DNA of 32,712 nucleotides, taken from Streptomyces albidochromogenes (lineage in GTDB: Bacteria; Actinomycetota; Actinomycetes; Streptomycetales; Streptomycetaceae). The stretch spans positions 1 to 32,712 of the forward strand of contig NZ_VBVX01000040.1 in the NCBI RefSeq assembly GCF_005981925.1, read 5' to 3'. The stretch's first letter is position 1. Every line of letters begins with the position of its first letter. The notes under the pieces are model-generated. The model was not told the DNA's origin. It saw only the letters and a list, made by a program, of their open reading frames with translations, and did not search any database. Below, piece by piece: positions 23,370-32,568 of the stretch. The position numbers and the translations under genes are program-made.

Positions 23370-23969
23370 GTGGCCATGGAAGCTTTCACCGCACACACCG
23401 GCCGGGCCGTCCCGCTGCGCCGCAGCAACGTCGACACCGACCAGATCATCCCCGCCCACTGGCTGAAGAAGGTCACCCGCGACGGATTCGAGGACGGGCT
23501 CTTCGAGGCGTGGCGCAAGGACCCCGAGTTCGTGCTCAACCGTCCGGAGCGCAAGGGCGCGACGGTCCTGGTCGCGGGCCCGGACTTCGGTACCGGCTCC
23601 TCCCGTGAGCACGCCGTGTGGGCCCTGCAGAACTACGGCTTCAAGGCCGTCATCTCCTCGCGGTTCGCGGACATCTTCCGCGGCAACTCGCTCAAGAACG
23701 GCCTGCTGACCGTCGTACTGGACCAGAAGACCGTGGACGCGCTCTGGGACCTGGTCGAGGCCGACCCCGCGGCGGAGATCACCGTGGACCTCGAGGACCG
23801 TCAAGTCCGTGCCGGAAGCATTACGGCTGATTTTGAGCTTGACGAGAACGCCCGCTGGCGGTTGCTGAACGGTCTGGACGACATCAGCATCACCCTCCAG
23901 AACGAGCCGTCCATCGCCGCGTACGAGGCGTCGAGGCCCTCCTACAAGCCCAGTACCGTGCAGCTCTGA
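23370..23969 (+). CDS. leuD: 3-isopropylmalate dehydratase small subunit
   Basis: A 199-residue swivelling subunit of isopropylmalate isomerase. The substrate-recognition segment includes [12 protein letters not shown] and the conserved [13 protein letters not shown] loop. The GTG start at 23370 has GGAGG (23355-23359) ten bases upstream, inside the end of leuC; an in-frame ATG at 23376 is the alternative with poorer spacing. It is co-transcribed with leuC and followed by a strong hairpin at 23987. Confidence 0.97.
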   Translation: MAMEAFTAHTGRAVPLRRSNVDTDQIIPAHWLKKVTRDGFEDGLFEAWRKDPEFVLNRPERKGATVLVAGPDFGTGSSREHAVWALQNYGFKAVISSRFADIFRGNSLKNGLLTVVLDQKTVDALWDLVEADPAAEITVDLEDRQVRAGSITADFELDENARWRLLNGLDDISITLQNEPSIAAYEASRPSYKPSTVQL

Positions 23970-23986
23970 CGCTCTTCCGTCACTCC

Positions 23987-24018
23987 GTTGCCCCCTGCCG
24001 TCCGCGGCGGGGGGCAAC
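23987..24018 (+). terminator. Terminator after leuCD
   Basis: A 14-bp stem (23987-24000 with 24005-24018, one T-G pair) and a TCCG loop, 18 bases after the leuD stop. No T-tract. Confidence 0.87.
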
Positions 24019-24161
24019 GTCGTGTTTGGGCTCCAACTGCCGTGGTAAGCGAGGGACATGACGTTCGCACCGCAGGTGTCCAGGGCTCCTTTTGGCCGTC
24101 CGGACGCCACTAGTTGCCCCCGCCGGAGGCGACAACTCGCCCCAGATGGCACAATCGGTGC

Positions 24162-24389
24162 ATGGAACGCGACAGCCAACTCGAGCTCTATGCGGCGGTC
24201 GCGGCCCGGTTGAAAGAAGCACACACAAGGGTGCGCGCACTGCAAGTCCCGGAGGGCGTACGGATGGCGCTGAGCCGGAAGCTGCTGGTCATCACGGCCG
24301 CGGCGAAACACGATCTCGCCGATGCGGCAAGGCGCCTGGACAGGTTGATGAAGGACCTCGACGAGGGTCGATTCCCCGAAGGCGACTGA
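24162..24389 (+). CDS. Small helical protein of unknown function
   Basis: A 75-residue protein predicted from its composition to be almost all alpha helix (SQLELYAAVAARLKEAHTRVRALQ ... LSRKLLVITAAAKHDLADAARRLDRLMKDLDEG), with coiled-coil character. It lacks cysteines, signal peptide and membrane segments. The frame extends up to 24114, but the ATG at 24162 starts the helical part. There is no good ribosome site; CACAAT at -12 to -7 could be an atypical -10 of a leaderless message. In S. coelicolor a small gene occupies the same place before hupS (from memory). The function is unknown. Its location between leuD and hupS gives no clear hint. Confidence 0.75.
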   Translation: MERDSQLELYAAVAARLKEAHTRVRALQVPEGVRMALSRKLLVITAAAKHDLADAARRLDRLMKDLDEGRFPEGD

Positions 24390-24452
24390 GACCTGTGGAA
24401 CTCCCGCCGGTCTACTTCGTTGCGGCACTAGGGTGATTAGCCCGTTTCGTGT

Positions 24453-24481
24453 TTGATTTGCGGTATATATCTGCCTAACGT
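24453..24481 (+). promoter_or_regulatory. Promoter of hupS
   Basis: TTGATT (24453-24458), a 17-base spacer and TAACGT (24476-24481) fit a vegetative promoter, with start expected near 24488 and a leader of about 45 bases. An AT-rich TATATAT lies in the spacer. A GTTT (24444-24447) with CGGTAT (24461-24466) weakly resembles the stress sigma-B type, with one mismatch and a short spacer. Confidence 0.6.
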
Positions 24482-24532
24482 GCGAAAAAGCTTGAACGCA
24501 TTCGTTCTGGCAATGTCTCCGAAGGGGAAGAC

Positions 24533-25225
24533 GTGAACAAGGCGCAGCTCGTAGAAGCGATTGCAGACAAGGTCGGCGGCCGTCAGCAGGCCGCGGACGC
24601 GGTCGACGCGGTACTCGACGCGATCGTCCGTGCGGTGGTCGGCGGCGACCGTGTGTCGGTCACCGGCTTCGGATCGTTCGAGAAGGTCGACCGTCCGGCC
24701 CGTTACGCCCGCAACCCGCAGACGGGCGAGCGGGTACGGGTCAAGAAGACCTCTGTTCCGCGCTTCCGTGCCGGTCAGGGCTTCAAGGACCTGGTCAGCG
24801 GCTCGAAGAAGCTCCCCAAGGGTGGCGAGGTCGCCGTCAAGAAGGCGCCCAAGGGCAGCCTCTCCGGCCCGGCCCCCACCATTGCCAAGTCGGCCGCCAA
24901 GAAGGCCGCCACCAAGCGGGCCGCCGCCAAGAAGACGACCCCGGCGAAGAAGGCCACGCCGGCCAAGAAGACCACCGCCACGGCGAAGAAGGCGACCCCG
25001 GCGAAGAAGACCACGGGCGCCGCCAAGAAGACCACCGCGACGGCCAAGAAGACCTCGGCGACGGCGAAGAAGACCACGGGCGCCGCCAAGAAGGCCACGC
25101 CCGCCGCCAAGAAGACCACCGCCAAGAAGACCGCGCCGGCCAAGAAGGCCACGGCGAAGAAGGCCCCCGCCAAGAAGGCCACGGCCCGCAAGACCACCGC
25201 GAAGAAGACCGCCGCCGGGAAGTAG
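24533..25225 (+). CDS. hupS: HU-family nucleoid protein with lysine-rich tail
   Basis: A 230-residue two-part nucleoid protein. Residues 1 to about 92 are a standard HU fold that bends DNA as a dimer; the beta-arm ARYARNPQTGERVRVKKTSVPRF has the intercalating Pro in RNP. Residues about 105-230 are an H1-like tail of AKK(T/A)T repeats made almost wholly of Lys, Ala, Thr and Pro. This matches HupS of S. coelicolor, active during sporulation and spore nucleoid compaction (recalled literature), rather than the plain HupA. The GTG start at 24533 has AAGGGGAAG upstream. Tail length varies between species because of its repeats. It is monocistronic, with a terminator at 25251. Confidence 0.95.
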   Translation: MNKAQLVEAIADKVGGRQQAADAVDAVLDAIVRAVVGGDRVSVTGFGSFEKVDRPARYARNPQTGERVRVKKTSVPRFRAGQGFKDLVSGSKKLPKGGEVAVKKAPKGSLSGPAPTIAKSAAKKAATKRAAAKKTTPAKKATPAKKTTATAKKATPAKKTTGAAKKTTATAKKTSATAKKTTGAAKKATPAAKKTTAKKTAPAKKATAKKAPAKKATARKTTAKKTAAGK

Positions 25226-25250
25226 GAGCGGTACCAAGGACTCACGCGCC

Positions 25251-25280
25251 GGGCCGGGCTCCCTCCGGGGAGCCCGGCCC
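25251..25280 (+). terminator. Terminator after hupS
   Basis: A 13-bp perfect stem (25251-25263 with 25268-25280) and TCCG loop, 25 bases after the hupS stop. It may also serve the converging cofC gene. The rest of 25281-25409 shows nothing further. Confidence 0.88.
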
Positions 25281-25409
25281 GCGGTGTGCCCGCAGGCGTA
25301 CGGCGCCGGCCCCTGACGCGCGCCCGGAGCCGAGGCGGTGGCCCGGTCGACAAAGGCGCGGCCTCGCACGGGGTCCGGCCTCCGACGGGCAGGGCCGCGG
25401 CGTCGCAGG

Positions 25410-26309
25410 TCAGAAGGTCTGCAGCGTCACCAGAGTGATGCGCAGGTCCGCGCCCTCGCCCTCGCCCTCGACGCGCACCCGCTGCCCGGGCCGCAGCAGC
25501 CGCAGGCCGCCCGCGTCGAACGCCGTGGCGTCGAAGTCCACCGGGGTGCCGTCGTCGAGCAGCACACTGCCGCTGCGGGTCTCGGAGTCGTACGTGTACG
25601 CGGTCGCCTGCATGACCGCAGCGTATCTGCCGGTGACCGCCGTGCTCAGCCGGGCCGTGCGCGGACCCACGCCGAGCGCCAGAGCCGCCCGCAGGTCGTC
25701 GCCGGTGTCCACGTCCCGGCGTACGGAATCCACTCCGGTCAGAGGTATTTCCCGGGCGCCCGCGGCCGAATGCCGGGCACGTGATGGGCCGCCGAAGAAC
25801 GGCGCCAATTCCACCCCCGGCGCCGCGGAAAGCAGCGTCGTACCGATTCCGGTGGCGTCGGCGAGAAATGCGCGCGGAAATTCGGCCGCGTAATCGAGCA
25901 CCTGCAGCAATTCCGTCGGCCGCAGTGCGGGCAGATCCGCGTTCAGCGCCGCGACCGGCGCCCCGGGCCGCAGCGCGCGCACCGTGCGGGCACCGTGCGC
26001 CAGAGCGGCGTTGAGACCGGCGGCCGGGGTGTCCGGGGCGATGCGCGCCCCCAGCGCGGCGAGCGCGGCGCCCGCCGGGCCGTCGTCCGTGACGACCACC
26101 ACATCCCGTACGGCCGCACAGGCCAGCGCGGCGGCCACGGTGTCCTCCGCGAAGGCCAGGGCCAGCCTGCGGCGCAACGCGTCGCCCGCCGACGGAGCGA
26201 GCCTGCTCTTGGCCAGCAACAGGGGCTTCAGAGGGACGACCAAGGACCACGGAGCGGTCCGGAGCGTGTTCAGTGGCCAGCCCTCCGTCCAGTGCGCGTG
26301 GGGCCCCAT
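25410..26309 (-). CDS. cofC: 2-phospho-L-lactate / PEP guanylyltransferase (CofC/FbiD) with C-terminal cold-shock-like extension
   Basis: A 299-residue protein. Residues about 14-219 are a CofC/FbiD-type guanylyltransferase, which joins GMP to phospholactate or PEP for coenzyme F420 synthesis; motifs are VPLKPLLLAKSRL (25-37), NADLPAL (123-129), FFGGPSRARHS and DVDTGDDL. Residues 233-299 form an extra domain (GSVLLDDGTPVDFDATAFDAGGLRLLRPGQRV), similar to a cold-shock domain but without its aromatic RNA-binding motifs. The frame has no stop at the junction, but an internal ATG at 25613 could begin a separate 67-residue protein. The start is uncertain: ATG at 26309 has a weak ribosome site; a CTG at 26273 has GGAGGG seven bases upstream and starts right at the domain. 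It is divergent from plsC. Confidence 0.85.
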   Translation of the reverse strand: MGPHAHWTEGWPLNTLRTAPWSLVVPLKPLLLAKSRLAPSAGDALRRRLALAFAEDTVAAALACAAVRDVVVVTDDGPAGAALAALGARIAPDTPAAGLNAALAHGARTVRALRPGAPVAALNADLPALRPTELLQVLDYAAEFPRAFLADATGIGTTLLSAAPGVELAPFFGGPSRARHSAAGAREIPLTGVDSVRRDVDTGDDLRAALALGVGPRTARLSTAVTGRYAAVMQATAYTYDSETRSGSVLLDDGTPVDFDATAFDAGGLRLLRPGQRVRVEGEGEGADLRITLVTLQTF

Positions 26310-26455
26310 TGTGGCCTGCCGGTACGGCGGGCAGGGGCTCCGGGGGCGCTGCCGGGGCGTACGGTGTTCTCGACAGACAGGGGACCTGGCGCGACACTTG
26401 TGCGGCTGACCAGGCACATGTGTACAGCAGCCCGGTCCTAGAGGAAGGTGTCCGA

Positions 26456-27208
26456 GTGTCCCGCCGCAGAATCGGCTTCTGGTACCGCCTGGCGGCGGTC
26501 ATCGCTAAACCGCCGCTGGTGGTTCTGTTCAAGCGGGACTGGCACGGAATGGAGCACATTCCGGCCGAGGGCGGATTCATCACCGCGGTCAATCACAACT
26601 CGTATCTGGACCCGCTCTCCTACGGGCACTTCCAGTACAACACGGGCCGTGTTCCGCGCCTGCTGGCCAAGGCGGGCCTCTTCAAGACGCCGTTCGTGGG
26701 GATGATGCTGCGCGGCACGGGCCAGATCCCGGTCTACCGCGAGACCACCAACGCCCTCGACGCCTTCCGTGCGGCGGTCGCCGCCATCGAACGCGGCGAA
26801 TGCGTCGCCTTCTACCCCGAGGGCACGCTCACCCGCGACCCCGACATGTGGCCGATGGCCGGCAAGACCGGGGCGGCGCGGGTGGCCCTCATGACGAAGG
26901 CGCCGGTGATCCCGGTGGCCCAGTGGGGCGCCAACTTGGCGATGCCGCCGTACGCCAAGGAGAACAAGCTTCAGCTTTTCCCGCGCAAGACGCTTCAGGT
27001 GAAGGCGGGCCCGCCCGTCGACCTGGACCGGTTCTACGACAAGGAACCGACGCCCGAAGTGCTGCGCGAGGCGACCGAGGCCATCATGGCCGCCATCACG
27101 GAGCAGCTCGCCGGCCTGCGCGGCGAGCCCGCGCCCGCCCAGCCGTACGACCACCGCATGGCCCGCGCGCAGCAGCGGCGCAAGGCCGAGGGAGAGAACG
27201 CGAAGTGA
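26456..27208 (+). CDS. plsC: 1-acyl-sn-glycerol-3-phosphate acyltransferase (PlsC family)
   Basis: A 250-residue acyltransferase that adds a fatty acyl group to lysophosphatidate or a similar acceptor at the membrane. The HX4D motif is HNSYLD (47-52) and the substrate-binding motif YPEGT at 120-124, with GTGQIPVYRE (87-96) as motif II. A short hydrophobic N-terminus (LAAVIAKPPLVVLF) fits membrane association. The C-terminus is charged. The GTG start at 26456 has GAGGAAGG seven bases upstream. The longer open frame (from 26273) overlaps the cofC start and has no support. It overlaps gpsA by four bases (GTGA), which links glycerol-3-phosphate supply to its use. Confidence 0.9.
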   Translation: MSRRRIGFWYRLAAVIAKPPLVVLFKRDWHGMEHIPAEGGFITAVNHNSYLDPLSYGHFQYNTGRVPRLLAKAGLFKTPFVGMMLRGTGQIPVYRETTNALDAFRAAVAAIERGECVAFYPEGTLTRDPDMWPMAGKTGAARVALMTKAPVIPVAQWGANLAMPPYAKENKLQLFPRKTLQVKAGPPVDLDRFYDKEPTPEVLREATEAIMAAITEQLAGLRGEPAPAQPYDHRMARAQQRRKAEGENAK

Positions 27209-28218
27209 CACGCCAGCCGGTCAAGGCGGCCGTATTCGGAACAGGCTCCTGGGGCACGGCCTTCGGCATGGTGCTCGCCGACGCGGGCTGCGACGTGACC
27301 CTCTGGGGCCGCCGCGCCGAAGTCGCCGACGCCATCAACAACGGCCGTACGAACCCCGACTATTTCCCGGGCGTCGAACTGCCCGCCCGGCTGCGCGCCA
27401 CCACCGACCCCGCCGAGGCCGCCGAGGGCGCCGACTTCACGGTGCTCGCCGTCCCCTCGCAGACACTGCGCGGCAACCTCGCGGCGTGGGCCCCGCTGCT
27501 GCCCGCCGACACCGTCCTCGTCTCCCTCATGAAGGGCGTCGAACTGGGCACCGCCAAGCGGATGAGCGAGGTCATCGAGGAGGTCGCGAAGGCGCCCGCC
27601 GAGCGGGTCGCGGTCGTCACGGGCCCCAACCTCGCCAAGGAGATCGCGGCCCGGATGCCCGCCGCCGCCGTCGTGGCGTGCAGCGACGAGTCGGTGGCCA
27701 CCCGGCTCCAGTCCGTCTGCCACACCCCGTACTTCCGCCCGTACACCAACACCGACGTCGTCGGCTGCGAGCTGGGCGGCGCCGTCAAGAACGTCATCGG
27801 CCTCGCCGTCGGCATCGCGGACGGCATGGGCCTCGGCGACAACGCCAAGGGCTCCCTCATCACCCGCGGCCTCGCCGAAACGACCCGCCTCGGCCTGGCG
27901 ATGGGCGCCGACCCGCTCACCTTCTCGGGGCTCGCCGGGCTGGGCGACTTGGTCGCCACCTGCTCGTCGCCGCTCTCGCGCAACCACACCTTCGGCACCA
28001 ACCTGGGCCGCGGGATGACGCTCGAAGAGACCATCGCGGTCACCCGGCAGACCGCCGAGGGCGTCAAATCCTGCGAGTCGGTGGCCGATCTGGCCCGCCG
28101 CCACGGGGTCGACATGCCGATCACGGACACGGTCGTCGACATCGTCCACAACGGGAAGCCGCCGATCGTCGCCCTGAAGGAACTGATGGCGCGCAGCGCC
28201 AAGCCCGAGCGCCGCTGA
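27205..28218 (+). CDS. gpsA: NAD(P)-dependent glycerol-3-phosphate dehydrogenase
   Basis: A 337-residue dehydrogenase that reduces dihydroxyacetone phosphate to sn-glycerol-3-phosphate for phospholipid synthesis. The Rossmann motif GTGSWG is at 12-17. SLMKGVELG, TGPNLAKEIA and the catalytic lysine in GGAVKNVIG (Lys195) are conserved, as is GDNAKGSLITRG. The GTG start at 27205 lies within the plsC stop (GTGA overlap) with GGGAGAG upstream, so translation is coupled. ddlA follows after 82 bases in the same direction. Confidence 0.97.
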   Translation: MTRQPVKAAVFGTGSWGTAFGMVLADAGCDVTLWGRRAEVADAINNGRTNPDYFPGVELPARLRATTDPAEAAEGADFTVLAVPSQTLRGNLAAWAPLLPADTVLVSLMKGVELGTAKRMSEVIEEVAKAPAERVAVVTGPNLAKEIAARMPAAAVVACSDESVATRLQSVCHTPYFRPYTNTDVVGCELGGAVKNVIGLAVGIADGMGLGDNAKGSLITRGLAETTRLGLAMGADPLTFSGLAGLGDLVATCSSPLSRNHTFGTNLGRGMTLEETIAVTRQTAEGVKSCESVADLARRHGVDMPITDTVVDIVHNGKPPIVALKELMARSAKPERR

Positions 28219-28300
28219 CGGCCCCGGGGGAGCCGGGCAGCGCGCCGCGCCCGCGCCCGCACTCCCCGGCGCCGGATGTGCACGGTACCCTCAACGCGAT

Positions 28301-29458
<1,158 letters not shown>

Positions 29459-29467
29459 CGGCGCCGG

Positions 29468-29494
29468 GCCGGACGGCCCTACAGGCTGTCCGGC
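29468..29494. terminator. Bidirectional terminator between ddlA and the DUF3515 gene
   Basis: An 11-bp stem (29468-29478 with 29484-29494, one G-T pair) and five-base loop. It overlaps the stop codon of the minus-strand gene and follows the ddlA stop by nine bases. Confidence 0.75.
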
Positions 29495-29970
29495 ACCGTC
29501 TTCTTCACCGGCCCCGCGAAGGCCGCCAACGGCGTCACGTCGTGGGCGTACTTCGCGGGGAGGCTCACCTCGACGTAGACCTCGCGGTAGGTCGTGGTGA
29601 ACCGCGGACCGCCGTCCTCCTGCCGCTCCAGCATCCAGTTGACGCCGTCCGCCTCCACGCCCTCCGACGCGGCGTCGCTCATCTTCTCGGGTCGCGGGAC
29701 GCCGCAGCGCAGTACGATCGCCGGATCTCCCCATACGGCGGTGAGGTCCGACTCCGGTTCGGCGGTGCGCCGCTGCTGCCCGTCGACCGTCTCCGGCAGC
29801 TCACCGTGGAGCGCCCGGCACACCTCGGCCTCCTCCGCGGAGGGGGTGGGAACCGGGACCGCCACGGCGTCGTCCGTGAGGGAGCAGCCGGCGACAGCGA
29901 GGAGCAGGGCGGCGCACGAGAGCGCCGGCACCGGCGGGTACGACAGAAGCCGGCGGGAAGAGAAAGTCAC
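29479..29970 (-). CDS. DUF3515 family lipoprotein
   Basis: A 163-residue actinobacterial DUF3515 protein. The signal peptide ends in LAVAGC with Cys29 as the likely lipidation site. The mature part has two further cysteines (EVCRAL, LRCGVP), probably a disulfide, and the motif TAVWGDPAIVLRCG that is typical of the family. The role is unknown. The GTG start at 29970 has no ribosome site, but TACTCT (29982-29977) occupies -12 to -7, the position expected for leaderless transcription. The Lrp-type gene ends 20 bases upstream on the same strand. The neighbourhood DUF3515-Lrp-thiL is common in Streptomyces (recalled). Confidence 0.87.
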   Translation of the reverse strand: MTFSSRRLLSYPPVPALSCAALLLAVAGCSLTDDAVAVPVPTPSAEEAEVCRALHGELPETVDGQQRRTAEPESDLTAVWGDPAIVLRCGVPRPEKMSDAASEGVEADGVNWMLERQEDGGPRFTTTYREVYVEVSLPAKYAHDVTPLAAFAGPVKKTVPDSL

Positions 29971-29990
29971 CGGCCAAGAGTAGACGGGGG

Positions 29991-30224
29991 CTAGATGTGC
30001 ACGACCGGGCAGGTCAGAGTGCGGGTGATGCCGTCCACCTGCTGGACCTTGGCGACCACCAGCCGGCCGAGATCGTCGACGGTGTCGGCCTGCGCGCGCA
30101 CGATCACGTCATAGGGTCCGGTCACGTCCTCGGCCTGGATCACTCCCTGAATCTTGCCGATGGTCTCGGCGACGGACGACGCCTTGCCCACCTCGGTCTG
30201 GATGAGGATGTACGCCTGTACCAC
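29991..30224 (-). CDS. Lrp/AsnC-type ligand-binding domain protein (no DNA-binding domain)
   Basis: A 77-residue stand-alone RAM/AsnC effector-binding domain (AYILIQTEVGKASSVAETIGKIQGV ... GPYDVIVRAQADTVDDLGRLVVAKVQQVDGITRTLTC). It lacks the usual N-terminal helix-turn-helix, so it probably senses an amino acid or modulates a full Lrp protein rather than binding DNA itself. The GTG at 30224 has GGAGG four bases upstream; the extended frame to 30326 has no Lrp-type helix-turn-helix. It is divergent from thiL and upstream of the DUF3515 gene. Confidence 0.92.
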   Translation of the reverse strand: MVQAYILIQTEVGKASSVAETIGKIQGVIQAEDVTGPYDVIVRAQADTVDDLGRLVVAKVQQVDGITRTLTCPVVHI

Positions 30225-30352
30225 GGAACCTCCAGGGCGGCCACGAGGATCATGTGGGAGATAAAGAGACGCCACCGTATCGCGTCGTCGCGGGCAGCGG
30301 GGAGACCTGCGCGGCCGTCGGCGCACGGAGCGTGGCGTACGAAGACCAGAAG

Positions 30353-30381
30353 TTGACGTATGTGTTGACGGTACCTACAGC
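30353..30381 (+). promoter_or_regulatory. Candidate promoter of thiL with doubled -35-like box
   Basis: TTGACG (30353-30358), a 17-base spacer and TACAGC (30376-30381), a weak -10. A second TTGACG occurs 12 bases after the first (30365-30370). No TPP riboswitch core is seen between here and the thiL start. Confidence 0.5.
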
Positions 30382-30429
30382 AGTGATGGCTCGCGACCGC
30401 AAGCGCACTGGGGCAGAAGGGGCACATCC

Positions 30430-31401
30430 ATGAAGGGCACTGTGGGCGAACTGGGGGAGTTCGGGCTCATCCGAGAGCTCACCTCCCGGCTCACCTCCAC
30501 CCCGGCGGTTCGGCTGGGGCCCGGCGACGACGCCGCCGTCGTGGCCGCACCCGACCGGCGGGTCGTGGCGAGTACGGACATCCTGCTCGAGGGGCGTCAC
30601 TTCCGGCGCGACTGGTCGACGGCGTACGACGTGGGCCGCAAGGCCGCGGCGCAGAATCTGGCCGACATCGCCGCCATGGGGGCCGTGCCGACCGCGCTGC
30701 TCCTGGGCCTCGTCGTCCCCGCCGAACTCCCCGTGAGCTGGCCGACGGAGCTGATGGACGGCATCAGGGACGAATGCGCGGTCGCGGGCGCCGCCGTCGT
30801 CGGCGGTGACGTCGTACGCGGCGAGACCATCACGGTGGCGATCACCGCCCTCGGCGACCTGCGCAACCACGAACCGGTGACGCGCTCGGGCGCCCGGCCC
30901 GGCGACGTCGTCGCCGTCACCGGCTGGCTCGGCTGGTCCGCTGCGGGCCTCGCCGTCCTCTCGCGCGGCTTCCGCTCACCGCGCGCCTTCGTCGAGGCGC
31001 ACCGGCGCCCCGAACCGCCGTACCACGCGGGCCCCGCGGCCGCCGGACTCGGCGCCACCGCCATGACGGACGTCAGCGACGGGCTCGTCGCCGACCTCGG
31101 TCACATCGCGGAGGCCAGCAAGGTGCGCATCGACCTGCGGTCCGGGCTCATCGACATCCCCACCCAGATGTCCGACATCGGCCAGGCGGTCGGCGTGGAC
31201 CCCCTCCAGTGGGTGCTGACCGGGGGAGAGGACCACGCGATCGTGGCGACGTTCCCGCCGGACACCAAGCTGCCCGCCCGCTGGAAGATCATCGGCGAGG
31301 TCCTCAACCCGTCGGCGCTGCCGCAGGTGACGGTCGACGGGGCGCCCTGGACGAGCAAGGGCGGCTGGGACCACTTCGGCGACATCGAGACCGGACCGTA
31401 G
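30430..31401 (+). CDS. thiL: Thiamine-monophosphate kinase
   Basis: A 323-residue PurM/ThiL-like kinase that phosphorylates thiamine monophosphate to the active diphosphate. The Mg/ATP-binding motifs are GPGDDAAVV (about 30-38), [11 protein letters not shown] (48-58), [30 protein letters not shown] and [12 protein letters not shown]. The ATG at 30430 has AAGGGG seven bases upstream. thiD follows after 37 bases but may have its own start of transcription. Length and motifs are normal. Confidence 0.96.
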   Translation: MKGTVGELGEFGLIRELTSRLTSTPAVRLGPGDDAAVVAAPDRRVVASTDILLEGRHFRRDWSTAYDVGRKAAAQNLADIAAMGAVPTALLLGLVVPAELPVSWPTELMDGIRDECAVAGAAVVGGDVVRGETITVAITALGDLRNHEPVTRSGARPGDVVAVTGWLGWSAAGLAVLSRGFRSPRAFVEAHRRPEPPYHAGPAAAGLGATAMTDVSDGLVADLGHIAEASKVRIDLRSGLIDIPTQMSDIGQAVGVDPLQWVLTGGEDHAIVATFPPDTKLPARWKIIGEVLNPSALPQVTVDGAPWTSKGGWDHFGDIETGP

Positions 31402-31425
31402 ACCCGGCCCGGGCCCGGGGCGTAC

Positions 31426-31431
31426 TAGATT
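31426..31431 (+). promoter_or_regulatory. Candidate -10 box (TAGATT) for a leaderless thiD message
   Basis: TAGATT matches TANNNT and covers -13 to -8 relative to the A of the thiD ATG at 31439. No ribosome-binding sequence is present between it and the ATG. No clear -35 is seen. Confidence 0.5.
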
Positions 31432-31438
31432 CGCCCGT

Positions 31439-32242
31439 ATGCGAATACTTCCCTGCGTCCTCACCGTCGCCGGATCCGACTCCGGCGGCGGTGCCGGCAT
31501 CCAGGCCGACCTCAAGACGATGCTGGCGCTCGGCGTGCACGGCATGAGCGTGCTGACCGCCGTGACGGCGCAGAACTCGCTGGGCGTGCAAGGCGCCTGG
31601 GACCTGCCGGTGGAGGCCGTACGGGCCCAGTACCGCAGCGTCGTCGACGACATCGGCGTACAGGCCGTCAAGACCGGGATGCTGTCCTCCGCCGAACTCG
31701 TCGAGACGGTCGCGGAACTGCTCGCCGGCACCGACGCCCCGGTGGTCGTCGACCCCGTGGGCGTCTCCAAGCACGGCGACCCGCTGCTCGCCACGTCCGC
31801 GCTGGAATCCGTACGGACGAAGCTGCTGCCCACGGCGACCGTCGCCACCCCCAACCTCGACGAGGTGGCCCAGCTCACCGGCGTACGCGTGGAGTCCGAG
31901 GACGGACTGCGGCGGGCGGCCGGCGCGCTCCTCGAATTCGGTCCGCGCTGGGTCCTCGTCAAGGGCGGCCATCTGCCGGGCGACGCGGTCGACCTGCTCA
32001 CGGACGGCGCCGAGGAGCACTGGCTCCGCGCCCCCCGGCACGACAACCGGCACACCCACGGCACCGGCTGCACCCTGGCCTCCGCGATCGCCTCGGGGCT
32101 CGCCAAGGGTCTCGACGTACCGCAGGCCGTGGCGGCGGCGAAGGAGTACGTGACCGAGGCCATCGCCGCCGGATTCGCGCTCGGGGCCGGGATCGGGCCG
32201 GTCGACCACGGCTGGCGGCTCAGGAACAGCCCCGCGGTCTGA
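31439..32242 (+). CDS. thiD: Bifunctional hydroxymethylpyrimidine / phosphomethylpyrimidine kinase
   Basis: A 267-residue ribokinase-fold enzyme that phosphorylates hydroxymethylpyrimidine twice to the diphosphate used in thiamine synthesis. [19 protein letters not shown] near the N-terminus, the KTGML segment, VVVDPVG and the anion-hole motif [13 protein letters not shown] with the catalytic Cys are all present. It lies 37 bases after thiL in the same direction, so the two may share a message even though a leaderless promoter is also suggested. It converges on rpmB. Confidence 0.96.
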   Translation: MRILPCVLTVAGSDSGGGAGIQADLKTMLALGVHGMSVLTAVTAQNSLGVQGAWDLPVEAVRAQYRSVVDDIGVQAVKTGMLSSAELVETVAELLAGTDAPVVVDPVGVSKHGDPLLATSALESVRTKLLPTATVATPNLDEVAQLTGVRVESEDGLRRAAGALLEFGPRWVLVKGGHLPGDAVDLLTDGAEEHWLRAPRHDNRHTHGTGCTLASAIASGLAKGLDVPQAVAAAKEYVTEAIAAGFALGAGIGPVDHGWRLRNSPAV

Positions 32243-32279
32243 CGGCGGCCGCCCCGCCAGGGGCGTACGGGAACAAAAA

Positions 32280-32312
32280 AGAACCGGTCCACCACGAGGG
32301 TGGACCGGTTCT
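32280..32312 (-). terminator. Terminator of rpmB
   Basis: A 14-bp stem (32280-32293 with 32299-32312) and a five-base loop, followed on the minus strand by a T-tract (complement of the A-run at 32275-32280). It lies between convergent thiD and rpmB; the T-tract favours use by rpmB, and the hairpin may also stop thiD. Confidence 0.92.
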
Positions 32313-32347
32313 CAAGCAACCAGCTAGGTGGCCGCGCTTGGCATACG

Positions 32348-32533
32348 TCAGCGCGAGACCTTGCCGGCCTTGATGCACGAGGTGCAGACGTTGAGCCGCT
32401 TCGGCGTCCGACCGACCACTGCACGCACGCGCTGGATGTTGGGATTCCAGCGACGGGACGTACGGCGGTGCGAGTGCGAAATGTTGTTGCCGAAGCCCGG
32501 CCCCTTGCCGCAGACGTCGCAGTTGGCAGCCAC
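32348..32533 (-). CDS. rpmB: 50S ribosomal protein L28, zinc-binding (C+) type
   Basis: A 61-residue L28. It carries the two Cys pairs of the zinc form, CDVC (5-8) and CTSC (50-53), so it is the zinc-replete paralogue rather than the C-minus one induced under zinc starvation. The core [16 protein letters not shown] binds 23S rRNA. The GTG start at 32533 has GGAG six bases upstream. It is monocistronic with a strong terminator. A perfect palindrome lies 36 bases upstream of the start. Confidence 0.96.
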   Translation of the reverse strand: MAANCDVCGKGPGFGNNISHSHRRTSRRWNPNIQRVRAVVGRTPKRLNVCTSCIKAGKVSR

Positions 32534-32568
32534 GGGTCACTCCAAAGACTTCAGATGCACTTACAGTG

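Noticed and set aside
24833..25222. Repetitive DNA as a possible CRISPR or satellite
   Set aside because: It is the in-frame AKK(T/A)T coding repeat of the hupS tail, with no spacers.
30225..30429. TPP riboswitch before thiL
   Set aside because: The conserved CUGAGA and ACCUGA...GG core elements are absent here and before thiD.
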